Origin: Arthrobacter sunyaminii
Lineage (GTDB): Bacteria > Actinomycetota > Actinomycetes > Actinomycetales > Micrococcaceae
Reading direction: 5' to 3'
Assembly (NCBI RefSeq): GCF_018866305.1
Contig: NZ_CP076456.1
Coordinates: 3,472,001-3,536,000 of the forward strand
Length of the DNA stretch: 64,000 bases
Shown piece after piece: positions 8,636 to 18,783 of this stretch (position 1 is its first letter; every line of letters begins with the position of its first letter). The notes below the pieces were generated by a model, which worked only from the letters and a program-made list of their open reading frames with translations, searched no databases and was not told the DNA's origin. A program made the translations under genes and the position numbers.

Positions 8636-9802
8636 ATGCCGCTCCCGACTCAACGCCCCAGCCCCTGGAAGACGGCCGGCATCACCGCCGCCGCCGCGGC
8701 AGTCGGGGTCCTGGTTTTCCTGATCGTCCGCGGCTCCATGCTGCCGCCGGACGACTCCGATCCGCTGCCTTTCATAGGGCTGATGTTCCTGGACTTCATC
8801 CTGGGTCTGACCGCCGTCGGCCTCCTCCCCATCGCCCTGCGCCGGTCACCGGTGGGCGCCGGACTTGCCATCATTGCCCTCAGCGGACTCTCCACCCTGG
8901 CCCTTCCCGCCGCCTGCCTGTGCATCGTCCGCCTCGCGGCCCTGCGGCGACCTCGTCTTCTGGCCGCCACTGCGCTTGTCTTTCTTGCAGCCGTGTTGGT
9001 CGACTTGGCGGTCAACCCGGTTGATGGCGCCGAAGACTACGGGTGGGTGCTGTTGATCGCTTTGGGCATGCTGGGAGTTCTGGTGCTGATCGGGCTGAAC
9101 CGCGGCGCCAAAAGAGCATTGATCGTCTCCCTCCGGCAGGAAGCGGACAGCGCCCGCCGGGAACAGGATGCGCGGGCGGATCAGGCACGGCTGGCCGAGC
9201 GCACCCGGATCGCCCGGGAAATGCACGACACCCTGGCGCACCGCCTGAGCCTGATCAGCATGCATGCCGGCGCCCTGGAATACCGCACCGATCTGGAGCC
9301 GGAGACCATCCGTTCCACGGCCGGGGTCCTCCGGGAGACCGCTGCCAAAGCTGCGTCGGAGCTGCGCCAGGTACTGGCCGTTCTTCGTGAAGAGCCGGAG
9401 GCCACGGCGCCCCAGCCCAATATCTCCGCCATTCCGGCACTCGTGGAATCAGCCCGGGCGGCCGGCACCGACATCACGCTGAGCATCGAACCGGCGCTGC
9501 TGGCAGCCGGAGCGGATGGTCCCGCCGATGCCACCTCCCGCCATCTGTACCGGGTGGCGCAGGAGGGCATCACCAACGCCCAAAAACATGCTCCCGGCCA
9601 TCCCGTGGCTGTGTCCCTCACAGGTGCACCCGGGGAGGGCATCACGGTGACGGTCAGTAATCCGGTTTCCCGCTCCACGTCCCCTGCACCGGACGGGCTC
9701 GGCCTGATTGGGCTGGCCGAGCGGGCCAGGCTCTCCGGCGGCTCCTTTGAATCGGGTGCTAAGCGCGGGGTCTACACCACCGCAGTGCAGGTTCCCTGGT
9801 GA
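8636..9802 (+). CDS. Two-component sensor histidine kinase (NarL/DesK type)
   Basis: A 388-residue kinase. The N-terminal half (residues about 13-155) has five or six hydrophobic segments and no obvious extracellular sensor domain. A short coiled coil (LRQEADSARREQDARADQARLAER) leads into the HisKA_3 dimerisation helix TRIAREMHDTLAHRLSLIS with phospho-acceptor His197. The ATPase domain includes RVAQEGITNAQKHA (N box) and GLGLIGLAERARLSGGSF (G box region). These features define the DesK/LiaS/NarX class that pairs with LuxR-type regulators, and such a regulator is the next gene, overlapping by 4 bp. A membrane or envelope stimulus is likely from the sensor architecture, but this is inference. 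Confidence 0.9.
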   Translation: MPLPTQRPSPWKTAGITAAAAAVGVLVFLIVRGSMLPPDDSDPLPFIGLMFLDFILGLTAVGLLPIALRRSPVGAGLAIIALSGLSTLALPAACLCIVRLAALRRPRLLAATALVFLAAVLVDLAVNPVDGAEDYGWVLLIALGMLGVLVLIGLNRGAKRALIVSLRQEADSARREQDARADQARLAERTRIAREMHDTLAHRLSLISMHAGALEYRTDLEPETIRSTAGVLRETAAKAASELRQVLAVLREEPEATAPQPNISAIPALVESARAAGTDITLSIEPALLAAGADGPADATSRHLYRVAQEGITNAQKHAPGHPVAVSLTGAPGEGITVTVSNPVSRSTSPAPDGLGLIGLAERARLSGGSFESGAKRGVYTTAVQVPW

Positions 9803-10536
9803 GCACCGCGTCAATCAAGGTCCTGCTCGCGGACGATGAACCCCTCATCCGTGCAGGGCTCCGGCTCATTCTCGACGGGGCGCCGGATATTGCCATCATC
9901 GGTGAAGCTGACGACGGCGACACCGCCGTTCGGCTTGCCGCCGAGCTAGCGCCCGACGTCGTCCTCATGGACATCCGGATGCCTCGCCTGAGCGGCATCG
10001 CCGCCACGGAGCGCATCACGGCGGCGCCGGAGCCGCCCCGGGTGATCGTCCTGACGTCCTTCGACACCGATGATTTCATTCTGTCCGCGCTGCGTGCCGG
10101 TGCGAGTGGATTCCTGCTCAAGGACACGCCGCCGGCAGACATGGTCTCTGCCGTCCGGGCGGCAGCTGCCGACAACCTGCGCTTCTCCCCCGGTGTCCTC
10201 AAGCGCATCGTGGCGGCCGCGGCGGCCGCATCCGCAGAATTCTCGGAGCCCGCGTCACAGCACAACCCGCTGGCGGTCCTCAGTGAACGCGAGCACGTCA
10301 TTGCCCGGGCCGTTGCCCGCGGGCTGACCAACGCTGAAATCAGCGCCGAACTCTACGTCAGCATTGCCACCGTCAAAACCCACATCGCCAACGCCTTCAC
10401 GAAGCTGAACGTCACCAACCGTGTCCAGCTGGCCGTGACCGTCCTGCAGGCCCAACCAGCGTCTACAGATCGGGAACGATTTCCCGGTTTTCATCCCAGG
10501 GCAGAGTCCAGCCCAGCTCCTCAAGCACCCCGCTGA
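9799..10536 (+). CDS. LuxR/NarL-family response regulator
   Basis: A 245-residue partner of the kinase just upstream, starting at GTG 9799, which overlaps the kinase stop. The receiver domain (residues about 5-120) has the acidic pair in LLADDEP, the phosphorylated Asp58 in VVLMDIRMP, and Lys in FLLKDTPP. A linker with an Ala repeat (RIVAAAAAAS) precedes the LuxR helix-turn-helix LSEREHVIARAVARGLTNAEIS...VKTHIANAFTKL (about 155-215). The last 25 residues are Pro/Arg/Ser-rich and extend 74 bp into the convergent Nudix gene, which is unusual for this family. Target genes are unknown; the CPBP gene and its own operon are candidates. Confidence 0.9.
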   Translation: MSTASIKVLLADDEPLIRAGLRLILDGAPDIAIIGEADDGDTAVRLAAELAPDVVLMDIRMPRLSGIAATERITAAPEPPRVIVLTSFDTDDFILSALRAGASGFLLKDTPPADMVSAVRAAAADNLRFSPGVLKRIVAAAAAASAEFSEPASQHNPLAVLSEREHVIARAVARGLTNAEISAELYVSIATVKTHIANAFTKLNVTNRVQLAVTVLQAQPASTDRERFPGFHPRAESSPAPQAPR

Positions 10537-11146
10537 GGATGATTCCCGTGAAACCCCACACCAGCACCCCGTTCACGAGGAAGGCGGGCGAGCGGTGCTT
10601 GTTCCGGCCGTGGCTCATCACCGCGGTGCGACGGTTTTCGGGGTTCAGCAGGTCCGCCACCGGGACCCGGAACACGGACGCCGACTCGCCGTAATCCACC
10701 ACATCCACCGGGGTGGGCCGGTCCCACCAGCCCAGCACCGGAGTCACCAGGAAGTTGCTGACCGGCAGGCCAACCTCGGGCAGCGTGCCCAGAACGACGA
10801 CGCCGTCCGGGTCCAGCCCCGTTTCCTCCTGCGCTTCGCGCAGGGCGGCGGCCTCCGGGCCGGAATCCACCGCGTCCACGGAGCCGCCGGGAAAGGCCAC
10901 CTGCCCGGGATGGTCGTTCAGGGTGGCGGCCCGCTCCACCAGCAGGACATCCAATTCCTCGGGAACACCGGCGGTACGGAAGTCAGCGGGCTTGTCATCC
11001 AGGTTGCCGAAGAGGATCAGCACCGCGGCACGGCGGGCAGTGGCCGGGTCCACGCTGCGGCGCAGCAGCTCCAGATTCGCGTCGAAGCTGGTGCTGCGGG
11101 CCGAGGCTGAAACACCCAGCTCCCTCAGATCGGCGTAGGCGCTCAT
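10463..11146 (-). CDS. CoA pyrophosphatase-type Nudix hydrolase
   Basis: A 227-residue Nudix protein. The stretch [21 protein letters not shown] (residues about 68-88) matches the UPF0035/CoA-diphosphatase signature preceding the Nudix box, and [11 protein letters not shown] (101-111) is its catalytic half with the metal-binding glutamates. NudL-type enzymes split CoA and CoA esters into phosphopantetheine and 3',5'-ADP. The ATG overlaps the stop of nth by 4 bp. M. tuberculosis has the same association (Rv3672c near nth Rv3674c). Co-transcription with nth suggests a genome- or pool-maintenance unit, but no functional link is proven. Confidence 0.87.
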   Translation of the reverse strand: MSAYADLRELGVSASARSTSFDANLELLRRSVDPATARRAAVLILFGNLDDKPADFRTAGVPEELDVLLVERAATLNDHPGQVAFPGGSVDAVDSGPEAAALREAQEETGLDPDGVVVLGTLPEVGLPVSNFLVTPVLGWWDRPTPVDVVDYGESASVFRVPVADLLNPENRRTAVMSHGRNKHRSPAFLVNGVLVWGFTGIILSGVLEELGWTLPWDENREIVPDL

Positions 11147-12009
11147 GCTTCCAGCCCGTAGCCCGCGGCACGCAGCTGGGCACGGGTCTCAGCGGCCATC
11201 ATCCGGGCGTGCAGTTCTTCGCGGCCCGGAGCCAGCTCATACTTCAGCAGTTTTTTCGCCTTTTCCGGATCTGTTTCGCCCTCGCCGTAGGACGGGCACA
11301 GCGCGGCCACCGCGCAGGCGCCGCAGGCCGGGTTCTTGGCGTGGCAGACCCGCCGGCCGTGGAAAACCACCCGATTGGACAGGGGCGTCCAGTCCTTGGG
11401 TTCAAACAACTCGGCGACGTCCTCCTCCACCTTCACGGGGTCCTTGGCAGTCGTCCAGCCGAACCGGCGTGACAGCCGGCCAAAGTGCGTGTCGACCGTG
11501 ATCCCGGGGATGCCGAAGGCGTTGCCGAGCACCACGTTGGCCGTCTTCCGGCCCACTCCCGGCAGCGTGACGAGCTCTTCCAGCTTGTCCGGCACCTCGC
11601 CGTCGTACTCATCCACCAGCCGGGTGGACAACGCCTTGATGCTGGCGGCCTTGGCCCGGAAGAAACCGGTGGGCCGGATCAGCTCCTGCAGCTCCGTCTC
11701 GTCCGCCTCGGCCAGTGCCTTGGCGTCCGGATAACGGGCAAACAGCGCGGGAGTGACGGCGTTGACCCGGATGTCGGTGGTCTGCGCCGACAAGACGGTG
11801 GCCACCAGCAGCTCAAACGCGTTGGTGAAATCCAATTCAGCCACAGCGTAGGGGTACAGCTCCCCCAGCATCCGGTTGATCTTCCGGGCCCTGCGTTTCA
11901 GGGCCAGCAGGGAGGGATCACTCCCGGTTGCCTTTGCCACTTGGTTGGTGTCCTTCTGTTGCGCCGCTGCGGTGGTGGGGGTTTCCGGACTACTCGCCGG
12001 AATCCTCAC
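11143..12009 (-). CDS. nth: Endonuclease III (DNA glycosylase/AP lyase)
   Basis: A base-excision repair enzyme that removes oxidised pyrimidines. It has helix-hairpin-helix [14 protein letters not shown] with the catalytic Lys, the aspartate in VDTHFGR, and a C-terminal 4Fe-4S motif [17 protein letters not shown] with C-x6-C-x2-C-x5-C spacing. The start is uncertain. GTG 12009 is preferred because GAG sits about 9 bases upstream; a TTG at 12012 and a GTG at 11940 are alternatives, and all lie in a Ser/Thr/Ala-rich tail before the conserved start of the fold ([16 protein letters not shown]). With this start the gene overlaps the upstream membrane-protein gene by 20 bp and the Nudix gene by 4 bp, so the three are probably one transcript. 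Confidence 0.93.
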   Translation of the reverse strand: MRIPASSPETPTTAAAQQKDTNQVAKATGSDPSLLALKRRARKINRMLGELYPYAVAELDFTNAFELLVATVLSAQTTDIRVNAVTPALFARYPDAKALAEADETELQELIRPTGFFRAKAASIKALSTRLVDEYDGEVPDKLEELVTLPGVGRKTANVVLGNAFGIPGITVDTHFGRLSRRFGWTTAKDPVKVEEDVAELFEPKDWTPLSNRVVFHGRRVCHAKNPACGACAVAALCPSYGEGETDPEKAKKLLKYELAPGREELHARMMAAETRAQLRAAGYGLEA

Positions 12010-13330
12010 CAACGCGCTCGATGTTGCTCAAGTCCCGCAGCACGCCGATGCGGCCGGTGCGCTTGTCCTGGACCAGGAATTCGGTGCCGCGGTCTTCCAG
12101 GCCCAGCTCCCAGTCTCCCGGGTGGAACATGAACAGCGGCAGTCCGGTGCGTTCATCCACGATCTGGCGCGGGGTTCCCACCGCAAACCAGAATGCTTCC
12201 ACCACGTTTTCGGACTCTTCACGGGTGGCGCTGATGGATTCATTGCCCGACGACGGCACCTGGGCCGAGGCCTGCGTGGCCGGTTCCGCCTCGGCGGACT
12301 TTGCCCGAACCACCGGGTTGACCGTGGTGGCCGCGAGGGCATCCTCGCTGTCCGGCGCCGCTGCGGGAGCCTGAGACCCTGCGGGAGCCTGAGTCGAAGC
12401 GGAACCCTGGGATGCGGCGGGTACCTGAGTCGAAGCGGAACCCTGGGATGCGGCGTTCTGGTCAGCTGTGGATTCTGCCCGGGCTGAGTCGGCAGGAACA
12501 GCTTCCGTGCGGGCAGGTTCCGTGCGGCCCGCTCCGGAGCCGGCTTCCGCGGCATCTGCCGGGATGCCGTTAACGGCGGGGGCATCGGCGCCGGGGGTCA
12601 CGCCGTCGTTAGCCTTGCGGCCAAACAATCCGGTCGGGGCCAGCTTGCCCATACCCTTGCCCATCCCTGCGAAGCGCGATTCTGCAGGCTCGGCGCTGTT
12701 GCCGGCGTTCTCACCGGTGCCGTGCTCCGCACCGGCGGCCGTGGCTCCCTGTGGTGCGGGCTTGGCCGGACGGCGGCGCAAACGGACAGCGTCGCGGGCC
12801 ATGACGTGGGCCGGTGCCGCGGGGCGCTCGTCGAACTCGCGGGAGAAGGGCGGGATGTGCGGTGCGAGCGTGGTGGAGGCCACCAGGCCCAGGGCTCCGA
12901 TGAGGGTGACCAGGGCGCCAATCGTGAAGTCGTTGACCATCTGCAGGAAGAAGAAGGCCACCGCCAAAACAGCTACAACGGAACCAAACTGGTCCACGGA
13001 GAGCGAGCCAACGCGGTATTTCAGTTCGGGAGCCATCCGGCGGGCGGCAAAGAGCCCGGCGACGAGCAGCGGCAGGATGATGCCGATTCCGAGGAAGAAC
13101 AACGGCGTCAGCGGGGACCAGAAGGTGGCTTCCAGGCCGAACGCAAAGCTCCACGGCAGCAGGGAACCAATCAGCATGAGGAGGACGGAGCCACCGACCA
13201 CGGTGTCCCGCAGGCCAAACGGACCCAGGACTGCCGTCCGGGCGTTGTCCTCGCCGGCGGAATGAATCTCCGACGGTGCCGGAGTCTCCGTCGCCGTTCG
13301 GGCGTCGTTCTCAACGGGGGGCTGGTTCAT
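11990..13330 (-). CDS. Actinobacterial membrane protein with low-complexity linker and conserved C-terminal domain (function unknown)
   Basis: I do not recognise a named family. The start is ATG 13330 ([15 protein letters not shown]), with GGAG 7 bases upstream, not the longer frame from 13453. Four hydrophobic segments lie at about residues 36-155 (for example [19 protein letters not shown] and [15 protein letters not shown]). A Pro/Ala/Ser/Glu-rich linker of about 200 residues contains a perfect 12-residue repeat in the SQGSASTQ region. The last 70 residues are ordered and hydrophobic ([19 protein letters not shown]...[19 protein letters not shown]). It probably carries a cytoplasmic domain on a membrane anchor. 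It is the first gene of an apparent operon with nth and the CoA-Nudix gene. Confidence 0.8.
   Translation of the reverse strand: MNQPPVENDARTATETPAPSEIHSAGEDNARTAVLGPFGLRDTVVGGSVLLMLIGSLLPWSFAFGLEATFWSPLTPLFFLGIGIILPLLVAGLFAARRMAPELKYRVGSLSVDQFGSVVAVLAVAFFFLQMVNDFTIGALVTLIGALGLVASTTLAPHIPPFSREFDERPAAPAHVMARDAVRLRRRPAKPAPQGATAAGAEHGTGENAGNSAEPAESRFAGMGKGMGKLAPTGLFGRKANDGVTPGADAPAVNGIPADAAEAGSGAGRTEPARTEAVPADSARAESTADQNAASQGSASTQVPAASQGSASTQAPAGSQAPAAAPDSEDALAATTVNPVVRAKSAEAEPATQASAQVPSSGNESISATREESENVVEAFWFAVGTPRQIVDERTGLPLFMFHPGDWELGLEDRGTEFLVQDKRTGRIGVLRDLSNIERVGEDSGE
12388..12455. repeat. Two-copy 36-bp-period tandem repeat inside the membrane-protein gene
   Basis: A 32-bp unit beginning CCTGAGTCGAAGCGGAACCC occurs at 12388-12419 and again, identically, at 12424-12455, so the period is 36 bp or 12 codons. 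It encodes the repeated SQGSASTQ segment of the low-complexity linker. A shorter, diverged third unit precedes it (12365-12387). In-frame repeats like this can vary in copy number between strains by slippage. Confidence 0.8.
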
Positions 13331-13641
13331 TCGTTTCTCCATTCGCGGCCGCCGCCTGCAGGCCGGCAGAACATCTGCGGTCCGCGGCAGGGCGAGCCGC
13401 CTGCACTGGTAAAAAGCGGTTGCTTCCCTGCACAGCCTAGTCAACGCCGGCACCGCAGACTAGCCGAACTGCCGCTGCGACACGGGCCGTGATCTACCGC
13501 TCACCGCACAAATACCCCCGTTACCGGGCCTGAATGTGACGGTTAACACACTGGCGGCCGATCGGCGTTAGGGTAATTGCAACGCTACGGCAGCCCCTCG
13601 ATCCGGGCTGGACCGTGGGCGACAGCTAAGCGAAAGGGTTC
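13331..13641. other. Divergent intergenic region between the membrane-protein operon and acs
   Basis: About 311 bases hold the start signals of two divergent units. The left half (13331-13500) has no open frame I would defend. The right half carries a Crp-like palindrome at 13535-13550, about 95 bases before acs, and GTTAGGGTAAT near 13567-13577 as a possible -10 region. No riboswitch or attenuator fold is apparent. Confidence 0.5.
13535..13550. promoter_or_regulatory. Crp/GlxR-type binding site upstream of acs
   Basis: TGTGACGGTTAACACA fits the TGTGA-N6-TCACA pattern of cAMP-CRP and corynebacterial GlxR sites, with one mismatch in the right arm (ACACA for TCACA). It sits about 95 bases before acs. 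A Crp-family regulator is encoded at 20197-20874, and acetate metabolism genes are known GlxR/CRP targets in actinobacteria. Binding itself is inference. Confidence 0.55.
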
Positions 13642-15633
<1,992 letters not shown>

Positions 15634-15665
15634 CGTCCCGCGCTGAGCCAACAAACGCTGAGCCA

Positions 15666-15707
15666 ACAAAAGGTGCACGCCCCCGGACCGGGGCGTGCAC
15701 CTTTTGT
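15666..15707 (+). terminator. Intrinsic terminator of acs
   Basis: An 18-bp GC-rich perfect stem (arms 15666-15683 and 15690-15707) with a 6-base loop, flanked by A- and T-rich ends (AAAAGG and CCTTTT). It lies 33 bases after the acs stop and could also serve the convergent ohr gene. Confidence 0.85.
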
Positions 15708-15751
15708 GTTTTGTGTTCTGTGTTTTCCGGGGTTGTCCCGCGGAGAGGCTG

Positions 15752-16171
15752 TTAGGCCGTGGTGACGTCCAGTTCCACGTCAATGTTGCCGCGGGTCGCG
15801 TTGGAGTACGGGCAGACCTGGTGGGCGGCGTCCACCAGCTTCTCGGCCGTGGCCTGGTCCACGCCGGACATTTCCACATGCAGGGCCACGCCCAGCTTGA
15901 AGCCGACGTCCTGCTTGTGGATGCTGACATCGGCCGTAATGGCTGCGTCGGCGATCGGAGCCTTTTCGGCGCGCGCAATCATCTTCAGGGCGGACAGGAA
16001 GCAGGCCGCGTAGCCGGCGGCGAAGAGCTGCTCCGGGTTGGTGCCGTCGCCTGAGCCGCCCATCTCCGTGGGAGTGGCCAGGTTGACCTTCAGCTGTCCG
16101 TCGCTCGTCTGGGCTTCTCCGTTGCGGCCGTCTCCGGACGCGGTGGCAACTGCAGTGTACAAAGCGCTCAT
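15752..16171 (-). CDS. ohr: Organic hydroperoxide resistance protein (Ohr/OsmC family)
   Basis: A 139-residue thiol peroxidase that reduces organic hydroperoxides with lipoyl-type reductants. Both redox cysteines are present in their usual contexts, AAGYAACFLSAL (peroxidatic) and HQVCPYSNATRGN (resolving), and the N-terminal Ohr stretch YTAVATASGDGRNG is complete. The C terminus IDVELDV is typical. It is divergent from a TetR-family gene, with a near-palindrome in the shared upstream region. Most studied ohr genes are controlled by the MarR-type OhrR; no such gene is adjacent here. Confidence 0.94.
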   Translation of the reverse strand: MSALYTAVATASGDGRNGEAQTSDGQLKVNLATPTEMGGSGDGTNPEQLFAAGYAACFLSALKMIARAEKAPIADAAITADVSIHKQDVGFKLGVALHVEMSGVDQATAEKLVDAAHQVCPYSNATRGNIDVELDVTTA

Positions 16172-16200
16172 GGCAACTCCTCTAAGTCGGGGGGCATCAG

Positions 16201-16222
16201 GTAGACTAACTAGTACGTCTAC
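16201..16222. promoter_or_regulatory. Near-palindromic operator between ohr and tetR
   Basis: A 22-bp inverted repeat with arms GTAGAC and GTCTAC around a central ACTAGT; 18 of 22 positions are symmetric. It lies 29 bases upstream of the ohr start and 51 bases upstream of the tetR start, the usual place for a TetR dimer to control both genes. The TACT and TAGACT elements inside it could be -10 sequences. Confidence 0.65.
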
Positions 16223-16273
16223 TTGGACCCAGTAAACGCGCCTTCACCGCAAACCGCAACCCCGGGAGGACCC

Positions 16274-16831
16274 ATGGCCGCCAGTCCGCCGGTGCGCACC
16301 CGCATCTTGGATGCCGCCGCTCTGCTCTTCTATACCGAAGGCATCCGTGCCGTGAGTGCAGACCGGATCATCGCTGCGGCGGAAACCACCAAGGTGACGT
16401 TCTACCGCTACTTCCGAACCAAAGAGGAGCTGGTGGTGGCCTATCTGCAGGCACAGTCGGAACGGATCCGGGAGGCAGCGGGACACCTGAGCCCCGATCC
16501 CTGCACCGGGCTGCTGGAACTGGCCGAGGCCATGGGGGCGCAGGCCTGCGTCCCCGGGTTCCGCGGCTGCCCGTTCATCAACGCGGCAGCCGAGTATCCG
16601 GACCCCGCCTCGCCGGTCCGTGCCGTGGTCCTTGAGCACAGGCAGTGGCTGCACGCAGAGGTCAGCGGCAGGCTGGCGCAGCTGGGGGCAGCAGATCCGG
16701 ATTCCCTGGCAGATCAGCTGCTGATGCTGCGGGACGGCGCCATGGTCCACGGCTATGTGGCGGATCCCGCGGGTGTTGCGGGGGCACTGGTCAGCGGCGG
16801 ACGGGCCATTCTCGGCAGCCTCGCGGCCTGA
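16274..16831 (+). CDS. TetR/AcrR-family transcriptional regulator, likely controlling ohr
   Basis: A 185-residue repressor from ATG 16274, preceded by GGGAGGA; an upstream TTG frame start at 16223 lies in the operator and is rejected. The helix-turn-helix is ILDAAALLFYTEGIRAVSADRIIAAAETTKVTFYRYF (about residues 11-47). The ligand domain contains QACVPGFRGCPFINAAAEYPD with two cysteines 7 residues apart, a motif shared by a TetR subgroup. These cysteines, together with the divergent peroxidase gene, suggest thiol-based peroxide sensing. That sensing role is inference; only the family and gene arrangement are seen. Confidence 0.88.
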   Translation: MAASPPVRTRILDAAALLFYTEGIRAVSADRIIAAAETTKVTFYRYFRTKEELVVAYLQAQSERIREAAGHLSPDPCTGLLELAEAMGAQACVPGFRGCPFINAAAEYPDPASPVRAVVLEHRQWLHAEVSGRLAQLGAADPDSLADQLLMLRDGAMVHGYVADPAGVAGALVSGGRAILGSLAA

Positions 16832-16876
16832 CCGGTTTTCCGCACCGGCCCGGCACCCAACACGTCCGTTGGTGAG

Positions 16877-18295
16877 ATGGAAACTCATGGAGTTGGCACC
16901 ACAGCGTCCGGGGTAGCAGAATCAGTGCTCGTGTCCACTTCCAGCACTTCCTCCCCGCTGTCCGCTTCCGCACCCTCCGCACCACAGGACCCGCCGGTCC
17001 ACTCCCGACGCATGGCGCGCAAGGTCGCCGGAGCGTCATTCGTCGGAACAGCCCTGGAGTCCTACGACTTCTATGTTTTTGGAACGGCAGCTGCCCTGAT
17101 CCTGAACCGGATCTTCTTCCCGGAGGTCGATCCGCTGATCGGCACCCTGCTGTCCTTCCTGTCCCTGGGCATCGGGTTCATTGCCCGCCCCCTTGGAGCC
17201 GTCATCTTTGGCCATCTCGGCGACCGCATCGGCCGGAAGAAGTCGCTCATCTGGACCATCGTCCTGATGGGCACGGCCACCGGGATCATCGGCCTGCTGC
17301 CGGACTACAACACCATCGGCATCTGGGCCCCGGCCCTGCTCGTGATGCTGCGGCTGCTGCAGGGCCTGGCAGTGGGCGGTGAATGGGGCGGAGCCGTCCT
17401 GATCGCCACCGAGCATGCAGAACCCCGCAAACGCGCCCTGTATGCCGCGATCCCGCAAATCGGTTCCCCCGTCGGAACCATCATGGTCACCGGGATCTTC
17501 CTGCTGCTGACCAGCGTCCCGCAGGAAACCATGGAGGCCGGCCTGTGGCGGGTTCCGTTCCTGCTGGCCTTCCCGTTCATGGCCATTGCCCTGTACCTGC
17601 GGTTTGCCATCGAAGAAACCCCCGTCTTCAAGGATGTTGCCGGACACCAGGCCCTTCCCCGCGTTCCCGTCCTGGAGGTTCTGAAGACCCAGCGGCTGGC
17701 CGTCCTGGTTGCCACGTCCGCGTCCCTGCTCGGCATCGGGTCCTACTTCCTGATGACCACCTATACCCAGGCCTACGGAACCGAACAGCTGGGCCTGTCC
17801 GGCACCACCGTGCTCAATGCGGCGCTGGTGGGCTCGGTCCTGCAGCTGGCCACCATTCCGGCATTCGGCTGGCTGGCCACCAAGATCGGCTCGGCCCGCA
17901 TGGTCGCCGCCGGCGCCTTCGCCACCTTGCTCATTTCGTTTCCCCTGTACTGGCTCATCAGCACCGCGGACCAGACGACCTACATCCTCACCATCCTCAT
18001 CGGCGGCATTGCCCCAACCGCCGCGTGGGCGGCCCTGGGCGGACTGATGGCTGATCTCTTCCCGGCCCGCACCAGTTTCACCGCCCTGTCCCTGGCCTAC
18101 AGCTTTGCGGGCATCCTCGCCGGCTTCGCCCCGGCCGCAACGCAGGCGTTCGCCAAGGCAACGGACAGCGCGTGGTGGCATCCCGGCGTCGTGCTGGCGC
18201 TGATGTCGGTGGTGACCATCGCCGGCGCCCTGGCGGCGGGACGCATGACGCGCCGCCGGGATGAGGCAGCAGCACCGGCGCAGGTTGGCGCATAG
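16877..18295 (+). CDS. MFS transporter, metabolite:H+ symporter (MHS) family
   Basis: A 472-residue transporter with twelve hydrophobic segments. The MHS hallmarks are visible: GTALESYDFYVFG in helix 1 (family GxxxEWYDFxxYG), GHLGDRIGRKKSL in the first cytoplasmic loop, and GLAVGGEWGGAVL in helix 4-5. The family carries organic acids such as shikimate, citrate, alpha-ketoglutarate and proline/betaine. The gene for a type II dehydroquinase starts 8 bases after its stop, so a shikimate- or quinate-like substrate is a reasonable guess. The N-terminal 45 residues are Ser/Pro-rich; a start further in (GTG 16927) is possible because the ribosome site at 16877 is weak. Confidence 0.88.
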   Translation: METHGVGTTASGVAESVLVSTSSTSSPLSASAPSAPQDPPVHSRRMARKVAGASFVGTALESYDFYVFGTAAALILNRIFFPEVDPLIGTLLSFLSLGIGFIARPLGAVIFGHLGDRIGRKKSLIWTIVLMGTATGIIGLLPDYNTIGIWAPALLVMLRLLQGLAVGGEWGGAVLIATEHAEPRKRALYAAIPQIGSPVGTIMVTGIFLLLTSVPQETMEAGLWRVPFLLAFPFMAIALYLRFAIEETPVFKDVAGHQALPRVPVLEVLKTQRLAVLVATSASLLGIGSYFLMTTYTQAYGTEQLGLSGTTVLNAALVGSVLQLATIPAFGWLATKIGSARMVAAGAFATLLISFPLYWLISTADQTTYILTILIGGIAPTAAWAALGGLMADLFPARTSFTALSLAYSFAGILAGFAPAATQAFAKATDSAWWHPGVVLALMSVVTIAGALAAGRMTRRRDEAAAPAQVGA

Positions 18296-18302
18296 TTAAG
18301 CC

Positions 18303-18779
18303 ATGACTGCCTCCCGCACCCGCAACCTGCTGATCCTCAACGGCCCCAACCTGAACCTCCTGGGCACCCGCGAGCCCGGAATCTACGGCACCGAAACGCT
18401 CGACGACGTCGAGGCACTGGCGCTGGACGCCGCGGAATCCCACGGCTGGACCGTGGACTGCATCCAGTCCAACCATGAGGGTGACCTGATCGATGCGATC
18501 CACGGGGCTCCGGGGCTGGCTGACGCGATCATCATCAACCCGGCGGCCTACAGCCACACGTCAGTCGCCATCCCGGATGCGCTTTCCGGCGTCGGTTTGC
18601 CGGTGGTTGAGGTGCACCTGAGCAACATTCACCGGCGCGAGGAATTCCGGCACCACTCCTACGTATCAGCGGTGGCGGACGCCGTCATCTGCGGGGCCGG
18701 AATCGCCGGCTACAAGATGGCCGTGGACTACCTCGCCGCGCGGCTGGACGGAGAAGCGCAGGCGGAAGCCCGCGCCTGA
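18303..18779 (+). CDS. aroQ: 3-Dehydroquinate dehydratase, type II
   Basis: A 158-residue type II dehydroquinase interconverting 3-dehydroquinate and 3-dehydroshikimate. [22 protein letters not shown] carries the catalytic Arg and Tyr lid; [16 protein letters not shown] and [19 protein letters not shown] carry the His and substrate-binding residues. The enzyme acts either in aromatic amino-acid synthesis or in quinate breakdown. No other aro gene is adjacent; instead an MHS transporter lies immediately upstream, which favours a catabolic or uptake-linked role, though a housekeeping role cannot be excluded. Confidence 0.94.
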   Translation: MTASRTRNLLILNGPNLNLLGTREPGIYGTETLDDVEALALDAAESHGWTVDCIQSNHEGDLIDAIHGAPGLADAIIINPAAYSHTSVAIPDALSGVGLPVVEVHLSNIHRREEFRHHSYVSAVADAVICGAGIAGYKMAVDYLAARLDGEAQAEARA

Positions 18780-18783
18780 TCCG

